The position numbers and the translations under genes were made by a program. Positions 52,759 to 61,877 of a stretch of 64,000 bases of DNA are shown one piece after another (the stretch's first letter is position 1; each line of letters opens with the position of its first letter). The notes below the pieces were generated by a model. It made no database searches. It was given only the letters and a program-made list of their open reading frames with translations, and was not told the origin of the DNA. Origin of the DNA: Falsiruegeria litorea R37 (GTDB lineage: Bacteria; Pseudomonadota; Alphaproteobacteria; Rhodobacterales; Rhodobacteraceae); assembly GCF_900172225.1 (NCBI RefSeq), contig NZ_FWFO01000007.1:38908-102907 (forward strand), written 5' to 3'.

Positions 52759-54801
52759 TCACTCGGTCAGGAACCACTGCGCCGGACGGTACGGATAGGT
52801 CCGGTAGAATTCATAGGACTGCGTCTTGAATTCGGTGAAGTTCTGGAGGTTGTTCGAGCGGTAGATCGGGGCAGGCGCGTTCACGGTGCCGATGAACAGC
52901 ACTTCGCCAGCCATGATTTCGACCATCTTCTGAGCTGCTGCAATCGACGCATCGGTGCCCGGAGCCGAGGACTGATAGGTGTCCAGTTCAGCTTTCAGAT
53001 CAGCAACCCATGCCGGCGGCTCAACACCGTTTTCGCCGTTCGAGCTGATGTATTCAGCCCACAGCATGCCGGTGCGCACGTCAAAGTAGCCATCAAACGG
53101 CGGCACCCAGATCTCGCCATCGCCCAGGATGGAACCGGCTGGCTGGCCTTTGCCCCACATGGTGATGTCCAGCTGGTTCGACGATTGCGCCGAGCGGAAC
53201 TCGTCCGAGGTGACCTCTTTGATGGTGGTTTTCACGCCAACATCGGTCCAGTTTTGAGCAACCAGTTCCACCAATTGGGCCGAGCTTGCCTGAGTCGAGA
53301 ACTGCCAATCCAGAACAAAGGGCGAGCCATCGGGCAGATCCCGTGCGCCGTCGCCGTCCTGATCGACCAGACCCATTTCGTCCAGCAGCATCTTGGCGCG
53401 CTCGGGGTCGAAACCAGCCTCGTGATCCGACCACTTGGCATCGATGAAATCAGGACGCGGCGAGAAGCCGATATACTGCGTCGGCGTGCCCAGACCAAAT
53501 GCGGTCACTTCGTTCAGTTCGTCGCGGTTGATGGCAACCGACATGGCGGTGCGGAAACGCACGTCGCCAAACACGGCGCGGCGGGCCTCATCCTCGGCGG
53601 TCACGTTGAACGCGATGGTCGGGCTGGCGATGCCCGGCTTGACGTCCACGGTATAGTTGCCCTTTTCTTGGCCTTCCAGCAGGACTGGGGCCGAGGTCAG
53701 GTTCACTGCCTGCGATTTGTAATCGACCTCGCCGTTCAGCAGCTTAAGCGTGCGAACCTCTTCGTCACCCACATAGATCTCGTCCATTTCCGAGATGTAC
53801 GGCAGCTGGTTGCCTGCGGTGTCGACCTGGAAAAAGTAGGGGTTGGCGACATAGTGACGGCCCTCGGTCGTCTCTTTCACCAGGATGTGGCTTTCCAGCG
53901 TTGGCATGGTGTCGCGCGGCAGCCCGGCCAGCTTGTCACCTGCCGTCAGCATCGGCGACGGCGTGTCCATCCAGTCCGAGTTGCCATAGTAGGCTTTGAT
54001 CAAGTCATAGCCACCTTCGTAACCAAGCGCCTTGGCATTCGCATCCGCCTGATCATTCAGGGCCGGGTGGAACTGCTCAAAGAAGTGCTTCGGCTGGAAC
54101 GGCTGCACATATGTGAACGAGAACGTCTCGATCAGGCCCGGCTTGGGCGCTTCCAGGGTGAATGTGACGGTGACGTCATCGACGGCCTCAACCTTCATCG
54201 GCTTGCCGCCGGCCAGGGCATAATCCTTGGCTTCGGCAATGACGTTGGTGTCCATCATCAGGTTGTTGTACCAGAACGCGACGTCCGCGGCGGTGAACGG
54301 CGCACCGTCCGACCACTTGTGGCCCGCACGCAAGGTCACGGTCAGCTGGGTGAAATCATCGTTCCAGGCCCACGACTTGGCAACGTTGGGCACCACGGTC
54401 TGCAAGTCGTCCGAGTAGCGGAACAGGTTGACGTGGCGCACCGACAGGAAGTCCGAGGTGCCGGATTCCGTGGCGTTCGACAGCGCGTCCAACTGACCAC
54501 CGTAGGTGCCAACCGCGTCATAGGGTGCGACAACCAACGGCTCGGTCGGCAGACGATCGGCCAGCGCAGGCAGTTCGCCATTGCCACGGATGCGGGCGTT
54601 CAGATCACCAATCGCCGGGTTGGCCGCGAAGGCCAGCTCGCAGGATGCCGCGCCTTGGAATTCGGCCAGTTCGAATTGCTGCGGGAATGCGCCTGCGGCG
54701 ACCCCCTGCATGTCCGCCACGGTGACGGTCGGACAGCTTGCAGCCGCGGCCATGCCCGGCAGGGCAAAGGCGGCGACGCCGGATAGAAGAAGCTTTTTCA
54801 T
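52759..54801 (-). CDS. dppA: ABC transporter substrate-binding protein, family 5 (SBP_bac_5)
   Basis: 680-aa periplasmic protein with the signal peptide MKKLLLSGVAAFALPGMAAA. The family 5 core is plain: NVAKSWAWNDDFTQLTVTLR, GHKWSDGAPFTAADVAFWYN and WMDTPSPM. It is longer than the usual 520-600 aa; about 55 extra residues (SCPTVTVADMQGV onward) follow the signal peptide and include two Cys that may form a disulfide. Preceded by deoR2 with a 69-base gap. Ligand unknown; peptides, glycosides or sulfated or phosphorylated compounds are possible. Confidence 0.88.
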   Translation of the reverse strand: MKKLLLSGVAAFALPGMAAAASCPTVTVADMQGVAAGAFPQQFELAEFQGAASCELAFAANPAIGDLNARIRGNGELPALADRLPTEPLVVAPYDAVGTYGGQLDALSNATESGTSDFLSVRHVNLFRYSDDLQTVVPNVAKSWAWNDDFTQLTVTLRAGHKWSDGAPFTAADVAFWYNNLMMDTNVIAEAKDYALAGGKPMKVEAVDDVTVTFTLEAPKPGLIETFSFTYVQPFQPKHFFEQFHPALNDQADANAKALGYEGGYDLIKAYYGNSDWMDTPSPMLTAGDKLAGLPRDTMPTLESHILVKETTEGRHYVANPYFFQVDTAGNQLPYISEMDEIYVGDEEVRTLKLLNGEVDYKSQAVNLTSAPVLLEGQEKGNYTVDVKPGIASPTIAFNVTAEDEARRAVFGDVRFRTAMSVAINRDELNEVTAFGLGTPTQYIGFSPRPDFIDAKWSDHEAGFDPERAKMLLDEMGLVDQDGDGARDLPDGSPFVLDWQFSTQASSAQLVELVAQNWTDVGVKTTIKEVTSDEFRSAQSSNQLDITMWGKGQPAGSILGDGEIWVPPFDGYFDVRTGMLWAEYISSNGENGVEPPAWVADLKAELDTYQSSAPGTDASIAAAQKMVEIMAGEVLFIGTVNAPAPIYRSNNLQNFTEFKTQSYEFYRTYPYRPAQWFLTE

Positions 54802-54870
54802 GTTACCTCCTGTTGAGATTTGAGGGGGAGCGGTTGACCCGCGACTTGCCCCGGTTATTGGCGTTATGTT

Positions 54871-55665
54871 TCATTTTTTTGACAGGCTTTGAGCGATCCG
54901 GACCTCGATCCCCCACCCGTCAAGCGCCTCGCGCAGCCCGACATCAGGGGATTGATCGGTCACCAAATGCGTGACGTTTTTGGGATCACAGGCCACCATC
55001 GGCGCCCGTGTGTTGAACTTGCGGCTGTCTGCGGTGACCACTGCCTTTTCGCTCTGGTTGGTCAGCACGCGGGTCAGCGACGCCTCGTCCGGATTGGACG
55101 CCAGAAACCCGTGTTTGGCCGAGATCGCATCCGAGCCGAAGATCACCAAATCATAGTTGAACTGGCGCGCGAATTCTTCGGTCGCGCTACCGAACGTTCC
55201 ACGCTCGGATGGCAGGATTTCACCCCCGGCCATGAACACGCGGTTGTTGTTGTGATCTGCGAGCGCCGCAACCGCAGCAATCGAATTTGTCACAACAATC
55301 AGAGACTTACGCTCGCGCAGTTGTTCGGCGACATAGGTCGTGGTCGACCCGACATTGATGAAAACAGTCATCCCATCCTCAACCAGATCGAGCGTCGCAC
55401 GTGCGATTTCGGTCTTTTCAGAGGAGTTCTGTTCCAACGCGCCAGAGTACATCGGCGTGTCCGGAGAGCCGCGCAGATAGGTGCCACCGTGGACCCTCTC
55501 GACCCGCCCGGCCTGGGCCAATCCCTTGACCAAACGGCGCACGGTTTCCTCGGACACGCCCATCACCTGGGCGATCTGAGCGTTGCGCGCAGACCCGCCA
55601 AGACGGGCCAGAACATTCAGCAGTTCGTGCCCCCGATGTGGGATTTTGTCGGCATCACTTTCCAT
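54871..55665 (-). CDS. DeoR/GlpR family transcriptional regulator (paralogue 2)
   Basis: 264 aa. The HTH (GGSARNAQIAQVMGVSEETV, then RRLVKGLAQAGRVERVHGGT) and sensor domain (INVGSTTTYVAEQL, VVTNSIAAVAALADHNNNRV) are strikingly similar to the regulator at 44563-45366, including an identical SEETVRR recognition helix. ATG at 55665 is preferred since the preceding 16 residues lie in AT-rich operator-like DNA. It leads the ABC-transporter operon and sits after a terminator that isolates it from the sulfatase gene. Confidence 0.9.
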   Translation of the reverse strand: MESDADKIPHRGHELLNVLARLGGSARNAQIAQVMGVSEETVRRLVKGLAQAGRVERVHGGTYLRGSPDTPMYSGALEQNSSEKTEIARATLDLVEDGMTVFINVGSTTTYVAEQLRERKSLIVVTNSIAAVAALADHNNNRVFMAGGEILPSERGTFGSATEEFARQFNYDLVIFGSDAISAKHGFLASNPDEASLTRVLTNQSEKAVVTADSRKFNTRAPMVACDPKNVTHLVTDQSPDVGLREALDGWGIEVRIAQSLSKK

Positions 55666-55699
55666 GGCCGCAATGAAACACACAAAAGCACTCGAAAAG

Positions 55700-55778
55700 C
55701 CACAAAAATCCATATGAAATTTTTATGACGCCGGTTTGGCAGTGAAATCCGTGGGCTCTCGTGTGGATTTTCCCCACA
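55700..55778 (-). promoter_or_regulatory. Probable deoR2/ABC operon promoter with TGTGG operator elements
   Basis: On the minus strand it contains GGATTTTTGTGG (55711-55700), nearly the same as the element upstream of deoR1. A 17-base dyad, TGTGG (55762-55766) with CCACA (55774-55778) around seven bases, lies further upstream. The two elements could form a repression loop. Inferred only. Confidence 0.5.
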
Positions 55779-55798
55779 TTCGGCGAATCAAAAGCACG

Positions 55799-55823
55799 AA
55801 AAAACCCGCCGTAAGACGGCGGG
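55799..55823 (-). terminator. Intrinsic terminator downstream of the second sulfatase
   Basis: CCCGCCGT (55805-55812) and ACGGCGGG (55816-55823) form a perfect 8-base stem with an AAG loop. On the minus strand it is followed by TTTTTT. It starts about 30 bases after the sulfatase stop and separates it from deoR2. Confidence 0.85.
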
Positions 55824-55852
55824 CTTTCGTTCATCTCGCGTGCGGGTGCAGC

Positions 55853-57508
55853 CTACTTGTAGGTGATCGTCTTCTCGATGACCTCGGGCGGTAGGTCTCG
55901 CTCGTCATAAACCCCAATGAAGATTCCTACCGAGGATGACGATCCCGTACGCTTGCCTTCCAAAAACTCAGAACTTACGGTTGTCCGCTGCGACGGGCGG
56001 CGAGCCCATTCGGACAGTCGCCCCAGGAACATCTCAACGACTTCAGCGTAGTCCGGGTCAGCCCCCAAATCGTTCAACTCGTCCGGATCGTTTTTCAGAT
56101 CGAACAGAAGCGGTCGGAACCCACCGTCGGCAAAGACGAATTTCCACTCATTGTCCGCGAGCATAAACAACCGCGCTTGTTTGGGATCAAGATCCAGTGC
56201 TGCTGCTTCGGGCGTGGCCGAGTAGTCGTATTCGCTGACCGCAAATTCGCGCCATGTGTCCGGGGTCTGACCGTGCAGGAATGGCAGCAGAGAATACCCT
56301 TCGAGCACATGATCAGGCACGTCCCCGCCTGCCAGATCAACAAAGGTCGCCGCCAAGTCGATGCTTTCAACAAGCGCATCGCAAACCGTGCCACGGGTCG
56401 CGTCAGCCTGTTCGGAGGGATCATAAACGATCAGCGGCACCCGAACGGAAGGATCGTGGAACAGGTCCTTTTCCCCCAACCAGTGATCACCAAGATAGTC
56501 GCCATGGTCCGAGGTCACGACGATCATCGTGTCATCCATATGCCCAGTCTCTTCCAGCCATCGGAACAGGCGGCCCATCTGATCGTCGGCTTGCTTGATC
56601 AGCCCCATGTAGGCGGGGATCACCTTTTCGCGTACGCCCGGCATGCTGAACGTCTGCCCAATCTCGTTTTGCATGAACTGCTCGTAAACCGGGTGCGTGT
56701 CTTCCAATTCGCTCTCGGACCGTACGACCGGCAACACGTGATTGGCGCCGTACATGTCGTGGTAGGGCGCCGGCACGATATAGGGCCAATGCGGTTTGAT
56801 GTACGACAGGTGGCACATCCAGGGGCCTGATCCAGACGCATCCTGCGCTTTGATGAACTCCATGGCCTGAGAGGTCAGCCAAGGCGTTTCACTGTCTTCC
56901 TCGCGGATGTTGGCCGCCTTGTCGGCATGCCGCATGAACCAGCCCGAAGCGACATTGCCATCCTCGTCAACACCTGCATTGGCATTGTGCTGCCAGGGGT
57001 TTTCGGCCTCGTACCCCTGCCCCTTGAGGTACTCGTTGTAGGGCGAGCGCTTCTTGTCATAGAACCCTGCAGGCCCTTCGCCCCACAGCCCGTCGTCGCG
57101 CAGGAACACGTCGAAACCACATTCAGCCACCCGCGCACCGATAATCCCATCGCGCGAGATACCAAGGCGATCCAGACCCTCTTGATCCACACTCATATGT
57201 GTCTTGCCGATCAGCCAGCTGTCCATGCCGCGCGCGCGTAGATGATCACCCAAGGTGACCTCGCCCACCTTGAGTGGAAAATTGTTCCACGCTGAGCCGT
57301 GGCTGTGCACATACCGCCCGGTATAAAAGCTCATCCGCGACGCACCGCAAATAGGCGATTGCACGTAGCAATGCGAAAACCGAACGCCCTTGGCCGCCAA
57401 TGCGTCCAGATGCGGGGTTTCCAAGGTCGGGTGTCCAGCACAGCTGAGGTAATCAAACCGCAGCTGGTCGAACATGACGAACAGGATGTTCTTGGCCTTA
57501 CGGCTCAT
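55853..57508 (-). CDS. Sulfatase-superfamily hydrolase with CxAxR active-site motif
   Basis: 551-aa sulfatase fold without a signal peptide. Cys54 in SPICGASRMSFYTGRYVHSH lies in CxAxR, the accepted variant of the CxPxR site for formylglycine formation. Metal residues are in FVMFDQLRFD (Asp14) and VTSDHGDYLGDH. It differs from the enzyme at 42.9-44.4 kb in having a long insert (about 150-215) and a C-terminal extension after about 500. ATG at 57508 has GTGGAG upstream; an in-frame ATG at 57541 is less likely. Ester type and substrate are unknown. Confidence 0.87.
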   Translation of the reverse strand: MSRKAKNILFVMFDQLRFDYLSCAGHPTLETPHLDALAAKGVRFSHCYVQSPICGASRMSFYTGRYVHSHGSAWNNFPLKVGEVTLGDHLRARGMDSWLIGKTHMSVDQEGLDRLGISRDGIIGARVAECGFDVFLRDDGLWGEGPAGFYDKKRSPYNEYLKGQGYEAENPWQHNANAGVDEDGNVASGWFMRHADKAANIREEDSETPWLTSQAMEFIKAQDASGSGPWMCHLSYIKPHWPYIVPAPYHDMYGANHVLPVVRSESELEDTHPVYEQFMQNEIGQTFSMPGVREKVIPAYMGLIKQADDQMGRLFRWLEETGHMDDTMIVVTSDHGDYLGDHWLGEKDLFHDPSVRVPLIVYDPSEQADATRGTVCDALVESIDLAATFVDLAGGDVPDHVLEGYSLLPFLHGQTPDTWREFAVSEYDYSATPEAAALDLDPKQARLFMLADNEWKFVFADGGFRPLLFDLKNDPDELNDLGADPDYAEVVEMFLGRLSEWARRPSQRTTVSSEFLEGKRTGSSSSVGIFIGVYDERDLPPEVIEKTITYK

Positions 57509-57604
57509 GACGAAATCTCCACGATGCCAAGCGCGCGCCATAGGGCACGCGCGGATAGGGCAAGGTCGTCACCAATTTTGCAACCGTCAAGCTTAACTTG
57601 CTAA

Positions 57605-59050
57605 CTAGTCGCGAGCGTAAACGTCCTCGTACCGGATGATGTCATCCTCACCCAGGTAAGACCCGGTTTGGATCTCGATCAGCACCATGGGCACCTTGCC
57701 GGGATTTTCCATCCGGTGGACCGAGCCAAGCGGCACGTAAATTGACTGGTTTTCGGTCACCAAGGTCACGGTGTCGTCGACAGTGACCTTGGCGGTTCCT
57801 TCGACCACGATCCAATGTTCCGACCGGTGATGATGGCTCTGCAAGCTCAGCGCGGCACCCGGATGCACCATGATCCGCTTGACCTGAAACCGCTCGCCAA
57901 TCACCAGGCTTTCGAACCAGCCCCAGGGGCGGTGATCCTTGCGGAACAGCTCGGCCTGTTTGGCCTCTTTTTTCTTGAGTGCGGTCACCGCCTTTTTCAC
58001 GTCTTGCGCGCGGTTGGCATCCGCCACCAGAACCGCATCGGCCATGGCGATGGTCACGATGTCTTTCAGGCCGATGCCAACGACCTCGATGCTGCTGTCT
58101 TCAGACCTGAGCATTGTATTTTCACAATCAATCGCCGTGGCCTCGCCTGATAGAGCAACGCCACCCTCGGTCTGTTCCATCTCACGCCAAACGGCATCCC
58201 AGCCGCCCAGGTCGGACCAACCGTGATTGAACGGAACCGCTCCGATGTTTTCGGCTTTTTCCATCACTGCATAGTCGATGGAAATGTCATCCAGATTCTG
58301 CCAAGGCGTCCCGGCCAACCTGAAAAAGCCCAGATCAGTTTTCCCCTCATCCAGCGACTGCCTAACATGGCCCACCATGTCCGGCACATGCTGCTCAAAG
58401 GCCGCGATGATGGTTTCGGGCGCAAAAAGGAACAGGCCCGCATTCCACAGATGTTGACCAGAGGCCATCATGCGCGCGGCATTGTCCGCATCAGGCTTCT
58501 CCACGAATTTGCTTAGCGGAATAAACCCGTCGTCGCCATCCTCCGGGACCCGTGAAAGCTCTAGATATCCATAACCCGTTTCCGCACGATCCGGCACCAC
58601 ACCAAAGGTGATCAGCTGCCCCTCGCGCGCGGCTTCGGCCCCGCGGGCCACCATGGCGCGGAATTCATCAGCGTCGGGGATGGCGTGATCCGATGGGGCC
58701 ACCAGCATCAATCCGTCCTGACCCTGCTTTTGCATCCATAGTGCCGCCGCCAGGATCGCAGGCGCCGTATTACGCCCTTCGGGTTCCAGCAGAATGGCGC
58801 CAGGATCGATCCCGATCTCCATCAATTGTTCGGTCACAATGAACCGAAAGTCAGAATTGGTCAGGACGATGGGCGCAGTGTAGCTCTCACCACTCATCCG
58901 ATCCGCGGTGCCCTGAAACAGCGAGCGGTCCCCGATCAGGTTCGCAAACTGTTTTGGATAGCTTTTGCGCGACAGGGGCCAAAGCCGTGTCCCCGAGCCC
59001 CCACACAGGATGACCGGGGTGATAGTGTCACTGACATCTTTGGCACTCAT
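57605..59050 (-). CDS. manC: Mannose-1-phosphate guanylyltransferase/mannose-6-phosphate isomerase
   Basis: 481-aa bifunctional enzyme of the AlgA/ManC/CpsB type. Nucleotidyltransferase signature [20 protein letters not shown] (14-33), [16 protein letters not shown] and WNAGLFLF, then a C-terminal cupin isomerase domain with [30 protein letters not shown] and [13 protein letters not shown]. It supplies GDP-mannose for surface polysaccharide. It is a lone gene here, with 96 bases before the sulfatase gene and a divergent K+ channel. Confidence 0.94.
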   Translation of the reverse strand: MSAKDVSDTITPVILCGGSGTRLWPLSRKSYPKQFANLIGDRSLFQGTADRMSGESYTAPIVLTNSDFRFIVTEQLMEIGIDPGAILLEPEGRNTAPAILAAALWMQKQGQDGLMLVAPSDHAIPDADEFRAMVARGAEAAREGQLITFGVVPDRAETGYGYLELSRVPEDGDDGFIPLSKFVEKPDADNAARMMASGQHLWNAGLFLFAPETIIAAFEQHVPDMVGHVRQSLDEGKTDLGFFRLAGTPWQNLDDISIDYAVMEKAENIGAVPFNHGWSDLGGWDAVWREMEQTEGGVALSGEATAIDCENTMLRSEDSSIEVVGIGLKDIVTIAMADAVLVADANRAQDVKKAVTALKKKEAKQAELFRKDHRPWGWFESLVIGERFQVKRIMVHPGAALSLQSHHHRSEHWIVVEGTAKVTVDDTVTLVTENQSIYVPLGSVHRMENPGKVPMVLIEIQTGSYLGEDDIIRYEDVYARD

Positions 59051-59188
59051 GCGGATCTACGACCTTTGATTGTTACGTGAACCTTTTTATCGAGCAGGCT
59101 ACAGCTTCACAACACATGCCGCGAACAGAATCTCGACCTGCCCAATGGCATATGGCCAACAGCCAACATGCGAAACACAACCCAGAGT

Positions 59189-59217
59189 TTGACAAGTCAA
59201 CGGACCCACGCTTAACT
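59189..59217 (+). promoter_or_regulatory. Probable sigma-70 promoter of the K+ channel gene
   Basis: TTGACA (59189-59194), 17-base spacer, TTAACT (59212-59217). Transcription would begin near 59224, which supports a translation start downstream (59263 or 59317) rather than the GTG at 59077. Confidence 0.5.
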
Positions 59218-59316
59218 GGAGAAACTCTTCCCAATGCAAGGCCTTACCTCGGCTATCGCGTGATGACACGCACCACCGAGGACAAAACAAATGTGTCGAA
59301 CGGGGACGAAACATTC

Positions 59317-59652
59317 ATGGGAACGTTAAAAAGTATTTTTCGTGGGATTAACGTGGCGCTCAAAGACGGGCGGGTCAAAGGCATCCTTGTAATCACAGTC
59401 GGGATGATCCTGTGGGCCTCTGTGTTTTATCGATATGTCGAGGGCTGGAGCTGGCTTGATTCCATCTATTTCTCGGTCGTGACCATCTCAACTGTAGGTT
59501 ATGGGGATTTCTCGCCGGAAACGGCGGCAGGCAAGATCTTCACGATGTTCTACATCCTGATTGGTCTGGGCATTTTTGTGGCCGCTGCCACGACAATCGC
59601 AAACACAATCCTTTCGCAATCCGATGACAAGGATGGCAACGGGGAATCGTGA
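59317..59652 (+). CDS. Two-helix potassium channel family protein
   Basis: About 111 aa: helix 1 ([19 protein letters not shown]), pore loop with the selectivity filter TVGYGDFSP, and helix 2 ([20 protein letters not shown]). This is the ion-transport-2 family, a KcsA-like pore without regulatory domains. The start is uncertain: ATG 59317 follows GGGGACG; ATG 59263 and GTG 59077 are in frame and would add a hydrophilic leader. It is probably K+-selective and tetrameric. Confidence 0.8.
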   Translation: MGTLKSIFRGINVALKDGRVKGILVITVGMILWASVFYRYVEGWSWLDSIYFSVVTISTVGYGDFSPETAAGKIFTMFYILIGLGIFVAAATTIANTILSQSDDKDGNGES

Positions 59653-59739
59653 CAAAGGCTCAGGCCAATATAGATTCAAATGTTCATATGATGATTTTTG
59701 AGTGTATCGTTTACAAAACAAACATCTTGGAGGGATGGA

Positions 59740-60816
59740 ATGGAAAAGACGCAGGACGCAAAGATCATCGATCTCGCAATACGGTTGCTGTTTCTCGGGT
59801 TATTCCTCTACAGCGCGCTGGTCATGGTCGCGCCATTGGCCAGCGTTGTCATCTGGGCCGCCATTCTGTGCGTGGCGCTCTATCCGGCCTTTGACTGGTT
59901 GCAGTCCAAACTGGGAGGCCGCAAGGGGTTGGCGTCGACTCTTCTGGTTCTGGTCGGCTTGGGGCTGACGCTGGGGCCTGTGGCAACCGCCGTGTCCGGC
60001 GCGGCCGAGCTTGGTTCCGAGTTCTCAGAACAAGCCGCAAGCGGTCAACTCAAGATCCCCCCCGCACCTGAGGGGCTAAAGGATCTGCCTGTGGTTGGAA
60101 GCAAACTGGCAGACGTCTGGTCATTGTTCGAACGTAACCTTGATGCGGCGATGGCGAAATACGGGCCCCAAATCCTGGAAGTTACCAAAACCCTCTTCAG
60201 CAAGGTTCTGGGTATCGGCATCGGGCTTTTGGCGCTGGCCCTGTCCGTGATCATAATGGGTGCCCTGTTTGGCCCCGGCCCGCAGGTGGTGCAAGGTTTG
60301 CAGCGCTTTGCCAATCGCATTTTTGCCCCCCGCGGCGGAGAGTTCGTGACCCTGGCCGGTGCGACCATTCGCAATGTGACCAAAGGGGTGATCGGGGTTG
60401 CGGCCATTCAGGCCTTTGTCATTTGGGTTCTCTTGACAGTATTCGGGATCTCTTCCGCCGCAACGCTGGCCTTTATCTGTCTGATCCTGTCGATCATCCA
60501 AATCGGGCCCGGCCTCGTATTGTTGCCGCTGATCATCTACGCGTGGAGCTCGATGTCCGGTGGATCGGCCCTGATTTTCACCGTACTGGCCATTCCCGCG
60601 ATGATCATGGACAGCTTCCTGCGGCCCATTTTCATCTCAAAGGGTCTGGAAACCCCGATGCTGGTCATTCTGATTGGCGTTCTGGGTGGAATGATGGCCT
60701 ATGGTCTCGTCGGCGTCTTCATGGGGCCCGTTCTGTTTGCCGTATTTTATGAGCTGTTCAAGGTTTGGATCGAAATACCTGAAGCCCCGGACACAGCAGA
60801 AGGATCTGCTGAATGA
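59740..60816 (+). CDS. AI-2E family transporter
   Basis: 358-aa membrane protein of the AI-2E (formerly PerM) family with about eight helices. Typical stretches are LASVVIWAAILCVALYPAFD and LILSIIQIGPGLVLLPLIIY, and GLVGVFMGPVLFAVFYELF near the end. Despite the name, members include exporters of diverse compounds and Na+/H+ antiporters. ATG at 59740 follows GGAGGG. The stop overlaps the next gene by 4 bases, forming an operon with an HlyD-type adaptor and a DUF2955 protein. Confidence 0.9.
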   Translation: MEKTQDAKIIDLAIRLLFLGLFLYSALVMVAPLASVVIWAAILCVALYPAFDWLQSKLGGRKGLASTLLVLVGLGLTLGPVATAVSGAAELGSEFSEQAASGQLKIPPAPEGLKDLPVVGSKLADVWSLFERNLDAAMAKYGPQILEVTKTLFSKVLGIGIGLLALALSVIIMGALFGPGPQVVQGLQRFANRIFAPRGGEFVTLAGATIRNVTKGVIGVAAIQAFVIWVLLTVFGISSAATLAFICLILSIIQIGPGLVLLPLIIYAWSSMSGGSALIFTVLAIPAMIMDSFLRPIFISKGLETPMLVILIGVLGGMMAYGLVGVFMGPVLFAVFYELFKVWIEIPEAPDTAEGSAE

Positions 60817-61877
60817 GGAAAACCATCTGGAGCACGCTCGCAGTCATCGTGATCTTTATGATCTGGTATCTGACTGCCGATCGAAACACGCCGTTCACCG
60901 GCAACGCCCGGGTCAAAGCCGTTGCCACGCAGATCGTGCCTCAGGTGACAGGCACTGTAACCGAGGTTCTGGTTGAAAATGGTCAAATCGTCGAAGCCGG
61001 CGACGTTCTGGTGCGCATTGACCGCAGACCCTATGAAATCGCCAAGGCCAAAGCCGAGGCTGATCTGGAAGCCGCAACCCAGGATGTGGGCGCCTCTTCA
61101 GCCGAGGTCAGCGCCGCGCAGGCCAAACTTGCCCGCGCTCAAAGCGATCTGGACACCATGCGCATCCAAAGCGAACGGGTTTTTGCGCTTGAGAAAAAAG
61201 GGCTGGTGCCGATTTCGCAAGCTGACAACGCGCGCGGGCAACTGGCCGAATCCGTGGCCAATTTCGAAAATGCCCAAGCCGATCTGGAAAAAGCCAAACA
61301 GCGGTTGGGTCAGGAAGGCACGGACAACCCCAAGATCCAACGCGCTTTAGCAGACCTTTCGAATGCGGAACTGGATCTGGAATGGACCGAGTTGAAGGCA
61401 CCTGCGACAGGCGTGGTGTCCAACCTTCTGATTGCGCCCGGCACCTATGCTAGGTCCGGCCAGGACCTGCTGACATTCCTTGATGCCACTGATCTATGGA
61501 TCGAGGCCTATTTCACCGAAAACAACCTGGGCAACGCCCAGGTGGGATCACCCGTTGAGGTCGTTCTGGACATGCACCCGGGACGGGTCGTGCCCGGTGT
61601 GATCGAAAGCTTCAGCTCTGCCGTCTCGATCAGCGGCGGCGATCAACCCGGTGAGCTGGCCAGCCCCCCAAGCACCAAGGGGTTTTTGCGTGAACCCGAA
61701 CGGTTCCCCGTTCGCATCATTCTCCCTGGGTATGAGGCCGGAAACGCCGAGGATGACCTACGGTTCCAGCTAAATGGACAGGCCGATGTAATAATGTACC
61801 TCGGCGATGGCGGCCTGCTGAACATGGTCGGACGCGCCTATATCCGCCTGGTTTCAATCATGACCTATGCGTACTGA
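60813..61877 (+). CDS. HlyD/EmrA-family periplasmic adaptor
   Basis: 354 aa: one N-terminal helix (about 6-22), a lipoyl half-motif (IVPQVTGTVTEVLVENGQIV), a long Ala/Glu/Lys coiled coil (about 75-175), the return half LKAPATGVVSNLLIAPGTYA and a beta-barrel domain. Resembles EmrA/AaeA adaptors that work with one-component or FUSC-type exporters. The downstream overlapping gene (11 bases) encodes the likely membrane partner. No outer-membrane channel gene is present. Confidence 0.9.
   Translation: MRKTIWSTLAVIVIFMIWYLTADRNTPFTGNARVKAVATQIVPQVTGTVTEVLVENGQIVEAGDVLVRIDRRPYEIAKAKAEADLEAATQDVGASSAEVSAAQAKLARAQSDLDTMRIQSERVFALEKKGLVPISQADNARGQLAESVANFENAQADLEKAKQRLGQEGTDNPKIQRALADLSNAELDLEWTELKAPATGVVSNLLIAPGTYARSGQDLLTFLDATDLWIEAYFTENNLGNAQVGSPVEVVLDMHPGRVVPGVIESFSSAVSISGGDQPGELASPPSTKGFLREPERFPVRIILPGYEAGNAEDDLRFQLNGQADVIMYLGDGGLLNMVGRAYIRLVSIMTYAY

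Noticed and set aside
52645..54786. 713-codon open frame on the plus strand
   Set aside because: It is the antisense shadow of the ABC binding-protein gene (52759-54801), with Arg/His-rich translation and no recognisable motif; GC-rich codon use opens the opposite frame.
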